A stretch of DNA of 64,000 bases from Berkiella_A sp050252335 (GTDB lineage Bacteria > Pseudomonadota > Gammaproteobacteria > Berkiellales > Berkiellaceae): positions 1 to 64,000 of the forward strand of contig JBFWLB010000003.1 in NCBI GenBank assembly GCA_050252335.1, given 5' to 3'. Every line of letters starts with the position of its first letter. The stretch's first letter is position 1. The notes beneath the pieces were generated by a model. It did no database searches, was not told the origin of the DNA, and saw only the letters and a list, made by a program, of their open reading frames with translations. Shown here piece by piece: positions 42,707-53,978 of this stretch. The position numbers were made by a program, and so were the translations under genes.

Positions 42707-45700
42707 ATGGCAGCCTCTGAAAATCGCCGAAACAAAATAAAAAGCAAGCGCAAAACAAATGTACCCAAAGAATTACAAGAAAAAATTGGTTCTGCAACCA
42801 TACAGCGAAAACAGCGCCAAAAGAAGATTACAAACGATTCAGAAGCATTCAATCTCCAGACCTCTAACAATGCTTTATCTCAAGACGATTTAATCTTAGA
42901 GGATTCAGAGCTATTATCTAAAGCAGATAAACAATCCTATATCACACAACTGATACAAACACGTGACTACCTATCAGAGCAATTAGAACATGTCTCTGAC
43001 GAAGGCTTTGAAAGCGTTCAAACAATACTCACAGACAGATCTGAATATACACAACGCGATGACTATTTGTTATTGATTGAATCATTGACTATTGAGGTAT
43101 TAGAAGAACAACTGAACACTTATGATGACTATAGATATGCCATGGCACATTTGCAGCTTGCAATCGACCATCTGGAAGAAATACAAAATTCTCATCAACT
43201 ACAAACTAAAAATCAAACATCTCTTGAGCTATTAGAAGAGGATCTCGACGATGAGTTGTCATCCATTGACTTTACGACGGAGCTGGAAAAACAGGCCGTG
43301 CTTACAGAACAAACAGAACAATCTCATAGCCAAGCGCCCCATCAATATAGCTCAGAATATAACGAAGATTTAGAAAAAAGCACATTAGAAATTGTTAAGG
43401 CACATATTTTATTTTATGAAAAACTAAAAGCCTATCAGCTTTATATCAACACAGATCATAATGGCATCTCTGAAAACCATAATGCAACGCTTGAAAAACT
43501 CAGACATATTCTTCAAAATCAATTCAAGGATATAAGCATAGATGAAATTTTATCTGCATTGAAAGCGCACGAAAAAGAGAGAGAACATCTCTCTTTAGAA
43601 GAAATTGCGACATTAACCAGTTTGGCAATTCAATTTTCAAATACGGATAATAAGGGGTTATTAGCATACCTTCATATAAAGGAAGTATTGCTTGATTTTC
43701 CTGACGTTATTAATGAAAACACCTATCTTTTATCCTCTATTGATACGGCCTGGCAAAATGCCATTCATATCACGCCAGAACAAAGCACCATTGTTTCTAG
43801 CGCGATTAAAAATCTTGAAAGCACTATTATCAATTTACAATCTTTGCAAAAAGCACAAAAACAGCTATTTATTTTAAGAAATGACAGTGTGCTGGATGAA
43901 GAAATAAACGCATTATCACAACTCAATACCCCCCAACATATTCAAAGTATGTGCAGTCTATTTGAGAAGCGATGCGAAGAGCTGCGCATCAATGCGCAAC
44001 GCTTAACGCTCGAAGCAAATATGCCTGAAAACCAAGAAAATACAAATTTAAAATATCAGGCTAATATCGCACAAGAAACATACGAAAAATGGCTATTACA
44101 CAAATCAAAATTTTCAAGCGAGAATCTTGGCACAGAACTAGAAAATATAAACAACATGTTTAAACAATATGCTGCCATGCTACAAACACTGTCAAAGATA
44201 CAAATTTCCTTTGGACATACGCACGATCCCAAAAAATTAAAACAAATTCAGTCGCTTAACCTTAAAATTGCACTGCTCTATAAAAAAATAAAAGACCAAT
44301 ATACTGACTCATTCGATATTATTGAAGAAATATTAAGCAATCAATTAGAGTTCAAAGCGCTAAATGCGCTCAAACCATTTTTTGAAAAACAAAAAATTCA
44401 ATCAGCGCTCAAACAAGCAAATACACTCACACAATCTCTCAAAGAAAATCCAAGTGCGAAAAATGCTTTTGCACAACAACTAAAACTAGGAATACTCTTT
44501 AATAAACGTGGCACCGAACAAGATGCACACTTCTATAAAATGCTTAGTTTGGGTATGCTTGCTGATTTTTCAGAAAAAGAAATATTACAAATGGGCGTCG
44601 AGGGCTTACAGAATTGTAGTCATCCCGATGATATTGAAAATGCACTTCTCTTTATTCAATACAGCTTAGCCAATGATTCTGAAAACCAAACTGTTCGTTT
44701 TGATGAATATGAAAGCTACACCTTAACACAATTAAACAATACATTATCAAAATCAACATCAGAACGACATCAAGCATCTATTAATGCTATCCGAGAGCTT
44801 ATTGAAAAAAAACATACAGAAAGAATAACCTCTTTTTCAAATACAATTGAAGAGCTATCATTCACAACAGAATTACATATCTTCCCCCAAGATTTTAGCA
44901 GAATGATTTTTACGCAAATATATAAATTACAAAAAAGCAATAAACAAGAATGGCAAGATATATGTGATGAGTTTTTCTCTTGGATCTATCATGCAAACGA
45001 TGTATACTTCCAAATGACAAATAATGATCTTAGTAATCCTCTACATGCAGCGCTTAGTTTTCTTGATGAAGCAGAGTCCAGAGGTATTGAAGTACATACC
45101 GCAAAAGAAATTATTTTCAGAAAAAAATCATCTACCGCCAAAACAAAAGAAATACCCACGCATACAATTAATATTTCATCACTCAGTGAATACGACTCTT
45201 TATTAAAAAAGATTGAGCAAGTTGCAAGCGGCACATTGAGCGAAGAAGAGAAAGACACACTCAGCGCACAGCTTATTGAAATGATTGAGGCTGCACACAC
45301 AAATGAATTCGCGCAAATGTCCATCAGCGAGCTATCTGCTGCAGGAAATAGAGTTGACAAAAAAAATATAGAAAAAGGCATTTTTGCTCAACCACAATCA
45401 CTTCATTTTAATAGAAGCGAGCAAATCAGCAATAAAATTTATGCATTGCTTGCAACCTTGGTTATGAATCAATATAAAGAAGGGGATATGGTTGCAAGAG
45501 AAAAAGTGAGTGCATGCAGGAAAGTATATGACTTTTATAATCAAATGTTAAACGATGCCTATACGAAACATTTTTATTATGCATTTGAAGATATTTTCTA
45601 TGCTCAAGGTTACAGCAGCATTCCTAGATTTGTGGAAAACAATGCACAAAGAGAACAATACACTCATTTATTTCAATATAGAAAAAAATATTTTACAAAA

Positions 45701-47428
45701 CTAAAAAATGAACATAACGCTGCCCCCTCAACAGATATTTTTATCGACCGTTTTATCAAAGCACAAGAAGGGATGAATTCTGACTTGCTCTCAAAATATT
45801 TACTCATAGGACGAAGCACTCATCAATTCATTGAGGCGCAAGCAAGCATTCACAGACAGCACGCATCTATCTCACCTTCTTCTAGTCTTGAAGCATTCGC
45901 AGACAGTGTACTCTTTGATTGCTATAAAGAAACCTGTGCCGTTTCTCCAACCACACTCACAATTGCTGTAAATGATAATGCATTACAACAAGCTATATTC
46001 GATCAATCAAATATTATCAAACCTAAAAATTTACCTAAAGCCAAATCATTAACTGAGTTTAAAAGTATCACAGAATTAAATCATTATTTAAAAATATGCG
46101 CTGATAGAGAATGGGGTTATCATTTAACAGATGTCCCAGCTCAAAATGAAATTTTGAATTTCATTAAGAATCATATTATCTTTTCAATACAAAAAACCTC
46201 ATTAATGCCTGATATCACAGAAATTTTTGAATTGATCGATCATATGAATGAAATTCAAATATATGAAACGAAAGAAGCCATCGATTCTTATAGTGCATAC
46301 AAAATAGTTTTTGAGGCTTATGATCAAGCCATGCAAGAACTACCTGAAAATATCACAAACACAACACTCAAACATTTTCACTCACAACTTGAGCAATCCC
46401 ACCATTTCTTAAATATTGTTGAAAATCACCCAAAATGGTACGAGCTATTCTCACTTAAGAGGGCCTGCTATAACAGTGCTATTCACTTTGAAAATCATCT
46501 GTTAGATAAAATTGAATCAGCACCAGACTCAACGATTGAATATGAAGAAAGCTCATCTTTTGTCAACCTTTTAAATATTGTTCTCTCAGGAAAGACGCCT
46601 TCTATTTTTAACAATGATCACACTATTGTTTCTGGAAATTTTGCAGCAATGATGGCAGATAAAGAATATTGGGTAACCCCTTATGACCCTGAATTTGTTG
46701 AACCCAGTCAAATATTCTTATCTTTATCACAAGAAAAACAATCTGCTTTAGGAAATTTTTCTGCAAAAGCATTAAATGCTCAATTCTGTCAAGGCTTACC
46801 TTGGGCACTTAAGCTTGACTCCATTGATAAACTTAGCCATGCCTCTGCATTGGATAAGCCTAATTTACTGAATACCGCTCAACCTTTAGAAAAAGAAACA
46901 CAATTAATCGTCATACAATATCTGCTTGTATCTTTTGATATCATGGGAAAACTATGTGGTCGAGATGGTGCACTCACACTCAAAAATTATGATGCAATTG
47001 ATGCTGTAATTTCAAATGTTGAGAAATTACAGGCAGATCTTAAAACGAAAGCATGCCTTAGCCCTGATTTCGTAAAGAAAATAGGCGCACAACTACAATC
47101 ACTAAAAATGCAAAATCAACAATTAAATATGATGTCGCAACAATCTAAGAAAGGATTTTTTAATTTGAACATTGATGTGAATAATTTTTGCCATTTAAAT
47201 GAAATTTTAGCGCATCAACTACTTGGCATTCCTTTCAAAACATCTTTACTGGCACCTCAAGATGCATCTCCTCCCCACCGAGATCTCATCATACAGTCTA
47301 TGCAAAAACCAAACCCCAACGCTGGATTTTATGTACGTGACAAAGAAAATAATGCACTCAATCCTACTATTGAAGCCGTACACATTCCCCCTAAGATCAA
47401 GAAAAATGCTAACAAGCAACTCAAGTAA
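42707..47428 (+). CDS. Very large coiled-coil protein of unknown function (putative effector)
   Basis: No family recognised for this 1573-residue protein. It starts with a lysine/arginine-rich tail (ENRRNKIKSKRKTNVPKELQ) that could be a nuclear or secretion signal, followed by a long mostly helical, glutamate- and glutamine-rich body with many predicted coiled coils. It ends with a basic segment (IPPKIKKNANKQLK). No signal peptide, transmembrane helix or enzymatic motif is visible. Size and composition resemble large translocated proteins of Legionellales. It is divergent from the 384-aa coiled-coil gene. An effector role is inference. Confidence 0.75.
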   Translation: MAASENRRNKIKSKRKTNVPKELQEKIGSATIQRKQRQKKITNDSEAFNLQTSNNALSQDDLILEDSELLSKADKQSYITQLIQTRDYLSEQLEHVSDEGFESVQTILTDRSEYTQRDDYLLLIESLTIEVLEEQLNTYDDYRYAMAHLQLAIDHLEEIQNSHQLQTKNQTSLELLEEDLDDELSSIDFTTELEKQAVLTEQTEQSHSQAPHQYSSEYNEDLEKSTLEIVKAHILFYEKLKAYQLYINTDHNGISENHNATLEKLRHILQNQFKDISIDEILSALKAHEKEREHLSLEEIATLTSLAIQFSNTDNKGLLAYLHIKEVLLDFPDVINENTYLLSSIDTAWQNAIHITPEQSTIVSSAIKNLESTIINLQSLQKAQKQLFILRNDSVLDEEINALSQLNTPQHIQSMCSLFEKRCEELRINAQRLTLEANMPENQENTNLKYQANIAQETYEKWLLHKSKFSSENLGTELENINNMFKQYAAMLQTLSKIQISFGHTHDPKKLKQIQSLNLKIALLYKKIKDQYTDSFDIIEEILSNQLEFKALNALKPFFEKQKIQSALKQANTLTQSLKENPSAKNAFAQQLKLGILFNKRGTEQDAHFYKMLSLGMLADFSEKEILQMGVEGLQNCSHPDDIENALLFIQYSLANDSENQTVRFDEYESYTLTQLNNTLSKSTSERHQASINAIRELIEKKHTERITSFSNTIEELSFTTELHIFPQDFSRMIFTQIYKLQKSNKQEWQDICDEFFSWIYHANDVYFQMTNNDLSNPLHAALSFLDEAESRGIEVHTAKEIIFRKKSSTAKTKEIPTHTINISSLSEYDSLLKKIEQVASGTLSEEEKDTLSAQLIEMIEAAHTNEFAQMSISELSAAGNRVDKKNIEKGIFAQPQSLHFNRSEQISNKIYALLATLVMNQYKEGDMVAREKVSACRKVYDFYNQMLNDAYTKHFYYAFEDIFYAQGYSSIPRFVENNAQREQYTHLFQYRKKYFTKLKNEHNAAPSTDIFIDRFIKAQEGMNSDLLSKYLLIGRSTHQFIEAQASIHRQHASISPSSSLEAFADSVLFDCYKETCAVSPTTLTIAVNDNALQQAIFDQSNIIKPKNLPKAKSLTEFKSITELNHYLKICADREWGYHLTDVPAQNEILNFIKNHIIFSIQKTSLMPDITEIFELIDHMNEIQIYETKEAIDSYSAYKIVFEAYDQAMQELPENITNTTLKHFHSQLEQSHHFLNIVENHPKWYELFSLKRACYNSAIHFENHLLDKIESAPDSTIEYEESSSFVNLLNIVLSGKTPSIFNNDHTIVSGNFAAMMADKEYWVTPYDPEFVEPSQIFLSLSQEKQSALGNFSAKALNAQFCQGLPWALKLDSIDKLSHASALDKPNLLNTAQPLEKETQLIVIQYLLVSFDIMGKLCGRDGALTLKNYDAIDAVISNVEKLQADLKTKACLSPDFVKKIGAQLQSLKMQNQQLNMMSQQSKKGFFNLNIDVNNFCHLNEILAHQLLGIPFKTSLLAPQDASPPHRDLIIQSMQKPNPNAGFYVRDKENNALNPTIEAVHIPPKIKKNANKQLK

Positions 47429-47442
47429 ATAATTTAGTCTAC

Positions 47443-47479
47443 AAACAATAAGTTAGTATAGAGAAATGGCTTATTGTTT
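47443..47479 (+). terminator. Weak AT-rich inverted repeat after the 1573-aa gene
   Basis: AAACAATAAG (47443-47452) pairs with CTTATTGTTT (47470-47479). The stem has little GC and the following bases are ATAAAC, so it is only a weak terminator candidate. Confidence 0.25.
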
Positions 47480-47626
47480 ATAAACTTTCAGATATAATGT
47501 TAAACCAAAACAGACGCCGCAATATGCTGTATCATATTATCAGTCTGAGAATCTATATAAAAAATTATCGTATTATGTATAAGATAAAACAATAATTTCT
47601 AAAGATTAGTTACAAAGGAAACTCAA

Positions 47627-48172
47627 ATGCAATTAATAAATAATGAAAAAAGGTTTGGTACACTCTCGAAATTATTACATTGGACGATTTTTTTACTTTA
47701 TGTTATCCAATATTTTTTAGTCTATCGTAGAGAATATTTTCCAAAAGATTCTCCTGAAAAATTACAATACATCTTATTACATAAATCTTTTGGCGTTTGT
47801 GTTTTAGCATTGGGCTTGTTTATGCTGATGTGGCGCCATGTGGGTACACGCCCCTCTTTGCCGCCAATGCCTAAAATTCAGGTCATTCTCGCTAAGATCA
47901 TGCATATTTTGCTTTATCTCAGTATGTTAGTAATGCCAATTTCCGGTATCTGCATGTCTATGCTGTCAGGTCGTCCTGTTTCTGTATTTGGTTGGTTTGA
48001 ATTACCTACTTTACTTGCTAAAAATGAAGCGCTTGGTGGTATTTTTTATCAGACGCATGTTTTTAGTTCTTATGTGGTCATCGGCTTGGTCGCAGGTCAC
48101 ACGCTGGCAGCTTTATATCATCATTTCGTGAATAAAGATGATGTCTTAAAGAAAATGACTTGTGGGGTTTAA
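47627..48172 (+). CDS. Cytochrome b561 family protein
   Basis: A 181-residue integral membrane protein with four helices and histidines in the expected places: LSKLLHWTIFLLYVIQY (TM1), HKSFGVCVLALGLFMLMWR (TM2), KIMHILLYLSMLVMPISG (TM3) and HVFSSYVVIGLVAGHTLAALYHHF (TM4). Members carry two b hemes and oxidise ubiquinol or scavenge superoxide. The gene appears monocistronic. Confidence 0.93.
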   Translation: MQLINNEKRFGTLSKLLHWTIFLLYVIQYFLVYRREYFPKDSPEKLQYILLHKSFGVCVLALGLFMLMWRHVGTRPSLPPMPKIQVILAKIMHILLYLSMLVMPISGICMSMLSGRPVSVFGWFELPTLLAKNEALGGIFYQTHVFSSYVVIGLVAGHTLAALYHHFVNKDDVLKKMTCGV

Positions 48173-48209
48173 AAACTCTTTTAATTGACAAGCTGGGAAA
48201 AATTTTTCC

Positions 48210-48323
48210 CCCTCCCAATTTTGTGGAGAGGGTGCCCATAAATGAAGGTTACTCATTTATGCCTAGCTCATATTTAACCCTCACCTGGCTTTCAGCCATC
48301 CTCTCCCAAAATTGGGAGAGGCA
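48210..48323. repeat. Palindromic element after cytochrome b561
   Basis: CCCTCCCAATTTTGTGGAGAGGGTGCCCATAAATGA, then TAACCCTCACC-TGGCTTTCAGCCA-TCCTCTCCCAAAATTGGGAGAGG (right half at 48277-48323, described here in parts). It is of the same family as 16093-16248, with the GGCT-TTC-AGCC arm shared. Confidence 0.7.
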
Positions 48324-48381
48324 TTAGGATTCCCTTCGCGAATCAGAAATTTATTAAACTAATGTTAACACACAAGCTTTA

Positions 48382-50124
48382 TTATACCGCTTTAATCGTT
48401 CGATAATATGGTTCCCACGTACTCGCACGCACCAAATTCTCAATAGATTGTTCTGCTTTGATATTAGAAACACCATCTCGAATAGCTTGTTCTGCAACTC
48501 TCACTGCAATATGAGAAGCTAGACTTGTAATATCCGCAACACTTGGCAATAGAGGTTCTTTCGGATCTTTTTGTGCTGGCGATCGTTCACAGATGGCTTG
48601 CACCGCTGCCCAAAGCATATTATCCGTTACTGCTTTTGCACGAGACACAATCACACCCAAGCCAATACCGGGAAATGCTAACGCATTATTACATTGTGCA
48701 ATCACATATTTTCGATCATCAAGCATAACAGGGTCAAAAGGACTACCTGTTGCAATCAATGCTCTTCCTTCTGTCCATTTCAGGACATTTTCTGGATTTG
48801 CTTCACAATTGTCATTTGGGTTTGAAAGCGGGAAAATAATAGGTTGCGCAACATGCTGTGCAATAGTACGGATCACTTCTTCTGTGAAAGCGCCTCGAAC
48901 AGTCGATGTTCCAATCAAGATTGTTGGCTTGACTTGCTGCACAACCGTTAATAAATCATGCCCTGGTGGGTAATATTTAGCTTCTTCTTTCGTTCTTGCA
49001 TATTTGCGTTGATGCTCCATTAAACCAGGAGTATCTTCTAGTAAGACACCAGGTCTATCCATTAACCAAAATCTTTTTCTTGCCTCTTGTGGATCCATTC
49101 CATAACGTAGCATGGCATCATACAATTGATCGGCAATACCAACACCCGCCGTACCCGCACCAAAAATAATAATCACATGATTTTGAATAGGAACAGATGT
49201 AGCACCAATGGCTGCAATGATAGCAGCCAAGGAGATAACACCTGTACCCTGCATATCATCATTAAACATACAATGATAATCTTTGTATCTGTCTAAGATA
49301 CTACGTGCATTTTCTCGACCAAAATCTTCCCAATGTAAAAACACATTTGGCAATTTGCGATGCACGGCCTTCACAAATTTTTCAATGAAGGTATGGTACT
49401 TATCACCACGAATACGTTTACTACGCCAGCCAATGTACATGGGATCATCTAACAATTGCTGATTGTCTGTACCCACATCTAACATAATAGGCAGTGTACG
49501 ATAAGGATTAATGCCGCATAAACTGTAAACCACGAGCTTCGCAATCGAAATATCCATTGCTCCAATCCCTTGATCACCAATACCAAGTACACCTTCACCA
49601 TCTGTTGCAACAATCACATCAACATCAGGGTGTGTACGATGCTCTAAGACATCATCAATCTCATCAATATGGGGATAGCTGATGTATAAGCCGCGTGGTT
49701 GGCGAAATTCATGGCTATATTCTTTAACGGCTGTGCCAACATTCGGCGTATAAATAATGGGTAAGGCCTCTGCCAAATTGTCTAACAAAAACCGATAAAA
49801 AAGTATCTCATTTTTATCATGCAAACCATTTAAATAAATAAATTTTTGTAGATTACTTGCATAACGCTGGTATTGTAGGCTGATACGCGCAACTTGCTGT
49901 TCCAGTGTTTCAATACAGTTTGGCAATTTTCCTAAGAGCCCAAGCTCTTTACGTTCTTGATCTGAAAAAGCTGTATCTTTATTGAGCAAAGGAGTTGTGA
50001 GGACAGGCTTACCTCTTAAGGCAGTTTCTATCCACTCTTGCCCGGTCTTTTTATCAATTTTATTGATGTATTTTAACACAGTGTTTTTAACCATTCCCTT
50101 GCATTGTAAAACATTTGTATCCAT
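48382..50124 (-). CDS. maeA: NAD-dependent malic enzyme
   Basis: A 580-residue enzyme that oxidatively decarboxylates malate to pyruvate. Seen: IPIIYTPNVGTAVKEYS (near residue 120), RGLYISYPH, TDGEGVLGIGDQG, FLHWEDFGRENA, MFNDDMQGTGVISLAAI and the NAD loop IIFGAGTAGVGIA. Length is close to E. coli MaeA (565). The ATG at 50124 overlaps purL by 52 nt; ATG 50094 is an alternative with a poorly spaced ribosome binding site. Confidence 0.95.
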   Translation of the reverse strand: MDTNVLQCKGMVKNTVLKYINKIDKKTGQEWIETALRGKPVLTTPLLNKDTAFSDQERKELGLLGKLPNCIETLEQQVARISLQYQRYASNLQKFIYLNGLHDKNEILFYRFLLDNLAEALPIIYTPNVGTAVKEYSHEFRQPRGLYISYPHIDEIDDVLEHRTHPDVDVIVATDGEGVLGIGDQGIGAMDISIAKLVVYSLCGINPYRTLPIMLDVGTDNQQLLDDPMYIGWRSKRIRGDKYHTFIEKFVKAVHRKLPNVFLHWEDFGRENARSILDRYKDYHCMFNDDMQGTGVISLAAIIAAIGATSVPIQNHVIIIFGAGTAGVGIADQLYDAMLRYGMDPQEARKRFWLMDRPGVLLEDTPGLMEHQRKYARTKEEAKYYPPGHDLLTVVQQVKPTILIGTSTVRGAFTEEVIRTIAQHVAQPIIFPLSNPNDNCEANPENVLKWTEGRALIATGSPFDPVMLDDRKYVIAQCNNALAFPGIGLGVIVSRAKAVTDNMLWAAVQAICERSPAQKDPKEPLLPSVADITSLASHIAVRVAEQAIRDGVSNIKAEQSIENLVRASTWEPYYRTIKAV

Positions 50125-53100
50125 GGCGTGAATCTTTCTTCACTGACGCTGTCCCATGCTTTCGGGTACCAAGACAACTGCCATGTTTTAATGACTCTTT
50201 CAGGGTGTGGCATCATGATGGTTACTCTACCATCTTGTGTTGTTAAGCCTGTTAGCCCAAAAGAAGAACCATTAGGATTAAAGGGGTAATCATTTGTATA
50301 TTGCCCCTGATTATCAATATAACGTAAAGTTGCTAGTTTTGCATCCTGACACTGCTTTTCTTGACAATCATCACTAAAAACTGCTTGTCCTTCACCATGC
50401 GCCACAGCAATTGGCATTCTTAAACCAGTCATGCCCTGCAATAAAATAGAAGGTGAATCTATCACTTCAACCATACTGAGCCTGGCCTCGAATTGTCTAG
50501 ATTGGTTACGTGTGAAGGAAGGCCAATGTTCAGCTCCTGGAATTAAATCTTTAAGATTAGAGAGCATTTGACAGCCATTGCATACCCCAAGGGTGAGGGT
50601 ATCTTTTCTTTGGAAGAATTTAGAGAAAACATCATTTAATTTTTGAACATGTATGATTGAGTTAGACCAGCCCTTACCCGCACCCAAAACATCACCATAA
50701 GAGAAACCACCACAAACAGCTAATACATTAAATGCATCTAAGGTTGCGCCTTTTAAGAGATCTTGCATAGTAATATCGTACGCATCAAAACCCGCTAAAG
50801 TAAAAGCAGCTGCCATTTCACGATGCCCATTAATACCCTGCTCTCTTAAAATAGCCACTTTGGCTTTACGTGTTGTGGTTGGTGGCAACAAATTAAACAT
50901 AGGTGTTGCAATACTATGCATGCCTTTATCTGAATTGTTTTTTATACGTGCGTAAGATTGTTCTGCTAATGCAGCATTATCTCTTAACGCCTGTATTTTG
51001 AAGCTTACCTTTGACCACAAGCTTTGCAAGTCACTACGCTTCGCACTATAAATTATTTTTTGCTGATATTTTATATTCAGCTCATCGCTTTGATTGATAC
51101 TTGCAATGTTATAAACATTGGATGCTAAATGCATGTTTGCAAATATTGCCATAACCGCATCGTAATGCTGTTCTTTGATTTGAATCACAACACCCGCTTC
51201 TTCATTCAGTAAGGCTTGAATATAACTTTTTTCATCCACAGCATAATTTGAGAGCTCGATATCTAAACCTACATGAGATGCAAAAGCCATTTCGCATACA
51301 CAAGCCCATAGCCCACCATCGCTTTTATCGTGATAAGCGAGAACCATCTCTTGATCTTTGAGTAGTCTTAAGGCATGGAAAAATCGTTTTAGGGTGTCTG
51401 CCTCAATATCCGGGCATTCATGACCTATCTGATTAGTGACTTGCGCAAAAATACTCCCCCCCATACGCTGATGATTCTCCGAAAGATCGATCATCAAAAG
51501 CCTTGTGGCTTCACTTACATTTAATAAAGGTGTGATTGTTTTACGAATGTCTGCAACAGGAGAGAATGCAGAAACAACCAAAGTAACAGGAGAAATAACT
51601 TGATGCCTTTTATCTTCTTGCTGCCAAGAAGTTTGCATAGACATAGAATCTTTACCAACGGGAACCGCAATGCCTAATTGAGGACAAAAGCCCATACCAA
51701 TGGCTTCTACCGCATCATATAAATCTATCGCTTGTTGAGGCGTTTTAGCATCTGCCATCCAATTACAGGATAATTTAATATCTGACAGTGCATGAATATC
51801 TGCCGCTAAGCTGTTGAGTACTGCCTCAGCCACACTCATTCTAGCCATTGCCTTAGCGTTAATAGAGGAAAGCATCGGACGCTCACCCATTGCCATTGCC
51901 TCACCTGTCAGTGTGGTATAGCAAGAAGCACTCACGCCACAATCTGCAACAGGCACTTGCCATGGCCCCACCATTTGATCTTGCGCAACCAGACCTGTCA
52001 CAGTTCTATCGCCAATAGTAATTAAGAAGCTCTTATCTGCAACTGTAGGCGCCATCAAAACACGCTCTAAACTCTCTTTGAGTTCAATCACACTTGTATC
52101 GACAGCTGCATAAGCAACCGGCTGCCTTTCTAAGTTTTTTTCAAGTTGTGGTGGGTCGGCAAACAAAATGCTCGTTGGTAAATGAACAGGCGATATTTCT
52201 GTGTCTGATCTTTTAGCGGCAATAATAGGTTTATCTGTTGCAGTACCGACAACTTGATAAGGACAACGCTCTCTTTTTGCAATGGCATGAAAAGCATCAA
52301 GCTCACTTGGATCAATACCAATAATATAGCGTTCTTGTGATTCATTACACATGATTTCAAGCGGACTCATACTTGCATCTGCAACAGGCATTTTCTCTAA
52401 CTGTAATGAAACGCCTAACCCACTTTCATGCACCAACTCAGAAATCGCATTGGCAACACCACCAGCCCCTACATCATGAATGCTTTTAATAATATTGTGT
52501 GACATCATCGTACAAGTACTAATGACTTCTTGCGCCCTGCGTTGCATTTCTGGATTTTGTCTTTGCACAGAAGCAAAATCCAGTTGCTCATCACTTTGAC
52601 CTTGCCCCATAGAAGATGCTGACCCACCCCCAATACCAATTTTCATGGCAGGGCCACCCAAAACAATAATCAAATCACCATTTTTTAATGCTAATTTTTT
52701 AATGTTATCTGAGTAAATACTTCCCATACCACCCGCTATCATGACGGGTTTATGATAACCAAAAGCATAATACTGTTCTCTATCATCAATAAGGGCTTGC
52801 TCATAGGTTCTGAAATAGCCACAAATATTAGGGCGACCAAATTCATTATTAAAAGCAGCGCCACCTATAGGTGCTTTTAGCATGATCTGTAAAGCATCTT
52901 GAATACGATTGGGTACATGATAACTTGATTCCCAAGGCATTTTATAACCTGGAATGTGAAGATTAGAGACCGTAAACCCTGCTAAACCTACTTTAGGCTC
53001 ACTACCTCGACCTGTGGCACCTTCATCTCTGATTTCACCACCTTGTCCTGTTCCACTACCCGCAAAAGGCTCAATCGCCGTTGGATGATTATGGGTTTCT

Positions 53101-53978
53101 ACCTTCATCAAGATATCTGCTTTCTCAGTGGAGAAATGATATTCTCCATTGGTGTCTCTTTTAAAAGAGCACGATGCAAAACTTTCAATCACAGAAGCAT
53201 TATCTTTATAGGCAGACAAAATCCCATCAGGAGAGGCTCGATATGTATTCTTAATCATTTGGAATAGACCCAGTGGCTTTTCATCACCATTGATAGTCCA
53301 TTTTGCATTGAATACTTTATGTCGACAATGTTCAGAATTAATTTGTGAAAACATCATTAATTCTGCATCTGTTGGATTTCTATCCAGGTTTGTAAAGGAT
53401 TGATATAAAAAATCAATTTCTACATTAGATAATGCAAGTCCTAATTGCTTATTGCAAATCTGTAGTGCTGTAATCCCTTGGTTTTTTATATCAACTTCTT
53501 CATGCTGTGATTGCGCCGGTGTAGAAAATATATCATTCAGTGCAGATGCTTTATCAATAAAAGATTCAACCATTCTGTCGTGCAATATTTTCTTTAATTG
53601 TGCAATAACCATTTCATCTGGTGAAAATCCAGCTTCAAAGCTAAAATAATAGGCTAAACCTTTCTCAATACGCGCAACTTGTGATAACCCTGATAAATGC
53701 AAAATATCAAGTGCCTTACTACCCCAAGATGAATAAGTCCCCATTCTAGGAACAACCCAAAATGCTTTCTGATGGGGTTTTATTTTTGCAGCATCTGCTT
53801 TTACGGCTTTTAAAATATCTAATACTTTTGTAAGATCATTATCCGAAAGATCTTCGCTTAATAAATAATATTCTGGATATATATCAAGCGTTGTTATCTG
53901 AGGGCATATTTGCTTTGACTCCAGAATAGTTTTGTTTAAATAGAGATTTTCACTTTCTAGACCAATCAGTCGCAACAT
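50073..53978 (-). CDS. purL: Phosphoribosylformylglycinamidine synthase
   Basis: The fourth enzyme of purine synthesis, in its large single-chain form (1301 residues). Seen: NSEHCRHKVFNA, VETHNHPTAIEPFAGSGTGQGGEIRD, the two AIRS-like halves, GIAVPVGKDSMSM, and a C-terminal glutaminase domain with Cys in LGVCNGCQML and His in MMPHPERVIKTWQ. It overlaps tadA by 13 nt. Confidence 0.98.
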   Translation of the reverse strand: MLRLIGLESENLYLNKTILESKQICPQITTLDIYPEYYLLSEDLSDNDLTKVLDILKAVKADAAKIKPHQKAFWVVPRMGTYSSWGSKALDILHLSGLSQVARIEKGLAYYFSFEAGFSPDEMVIAQLKKILHDRMVESFIDKASALNDIFSTPAQSQHEEVDIKNQGITALQICNKQLGLALSNVEIDFLYQSFTNLDRNPTDAELMMFSQINSEHCRHKVFNAKWTINGDEKPLGLFQMIKNTYRASPDGILSAYKDNASVIESFASCSFKRDTNGEYHFSTEKADILMKVETHNHPTAIEPFAGSGTGQGGEIRDEGATGRGSEPKVGLAGFTVSNLHIPGYKMPWESSYHVPNRIQDALQIMLKAPIGGAAFNNEFGRPNICGYFRTYEQALIDDREQYYAFGYHKPVMIAGGMGSIYSDNIKKLALKNGDLIIVLGGPAMKIGIGGGSASSMGQGQSDEQLDFASVQRQNPEMQRRAQEVISTCTMMSHNIIKSIHDVGAGGVANAISELVHESGLGVSLQLEKMPVADASMSPLEIMCNESQERYIIGIDPSELDAFHAIAKRERCPYQVVGTATDKPIIAAKRSDTEISPVHLPTSILFADPPQLEKNLERQPVAYAAVDTSVIELKESLERVLMAPTVADKSFLITIGDRTVTGLVAQDQMVGPWQVPVADCGVSASCYTTLTGEAMAMGERPMLSSINAKAMARMSVAEAVLNSLAADIHALSDIKLSCNWMADAKTPQQAIDLYDAVEAIGMGFCPQLGIAVPVGKDSMSMQTSWQQEDKRHQVISPVTLVVSAFSPVADIRKTITPLLNVSEATRLLMIDLSENHQRMGGSIFAQVTNQIGHECPDIEADTLKRFFHALRLLKDQEMVLAYHDKSDGGLWACVCEMAFASHVGLDIELSNYAVDEKSYIQALLNEEAGVVIQIKEQHYDAVMAIFANMHLASNVYNIASINQSDELNIKYQQKIIYSAKRSDLQSLWSKVSFKIQALRDNAALAEQSYARIKNNSDKGMHSIATPMFNLLPPTTTRKAKVAILREQGINGHREMAAAFTLAGFDAYDITMQDLLKGATLDAFNVLAVCGGFSYGDVLGAGKGWSNSIIHVQKLNDVFSKFFQRKDTLTLGVCNGCQMLSNLKDLIPGAEHWPSFTRNQSRQFEARLSMVEVIDSPSILLQGMTGLRMPIAVAHGEGQAVFSDDCQEKQCQDAKLATLRYIDNQGQYTNDYPFNPNGSSFGLTGLTTQDGRVTIMMPHPERVIKTWQLSWYPKAWDSVSEERFTPWIQMFYNAREWLKTLC

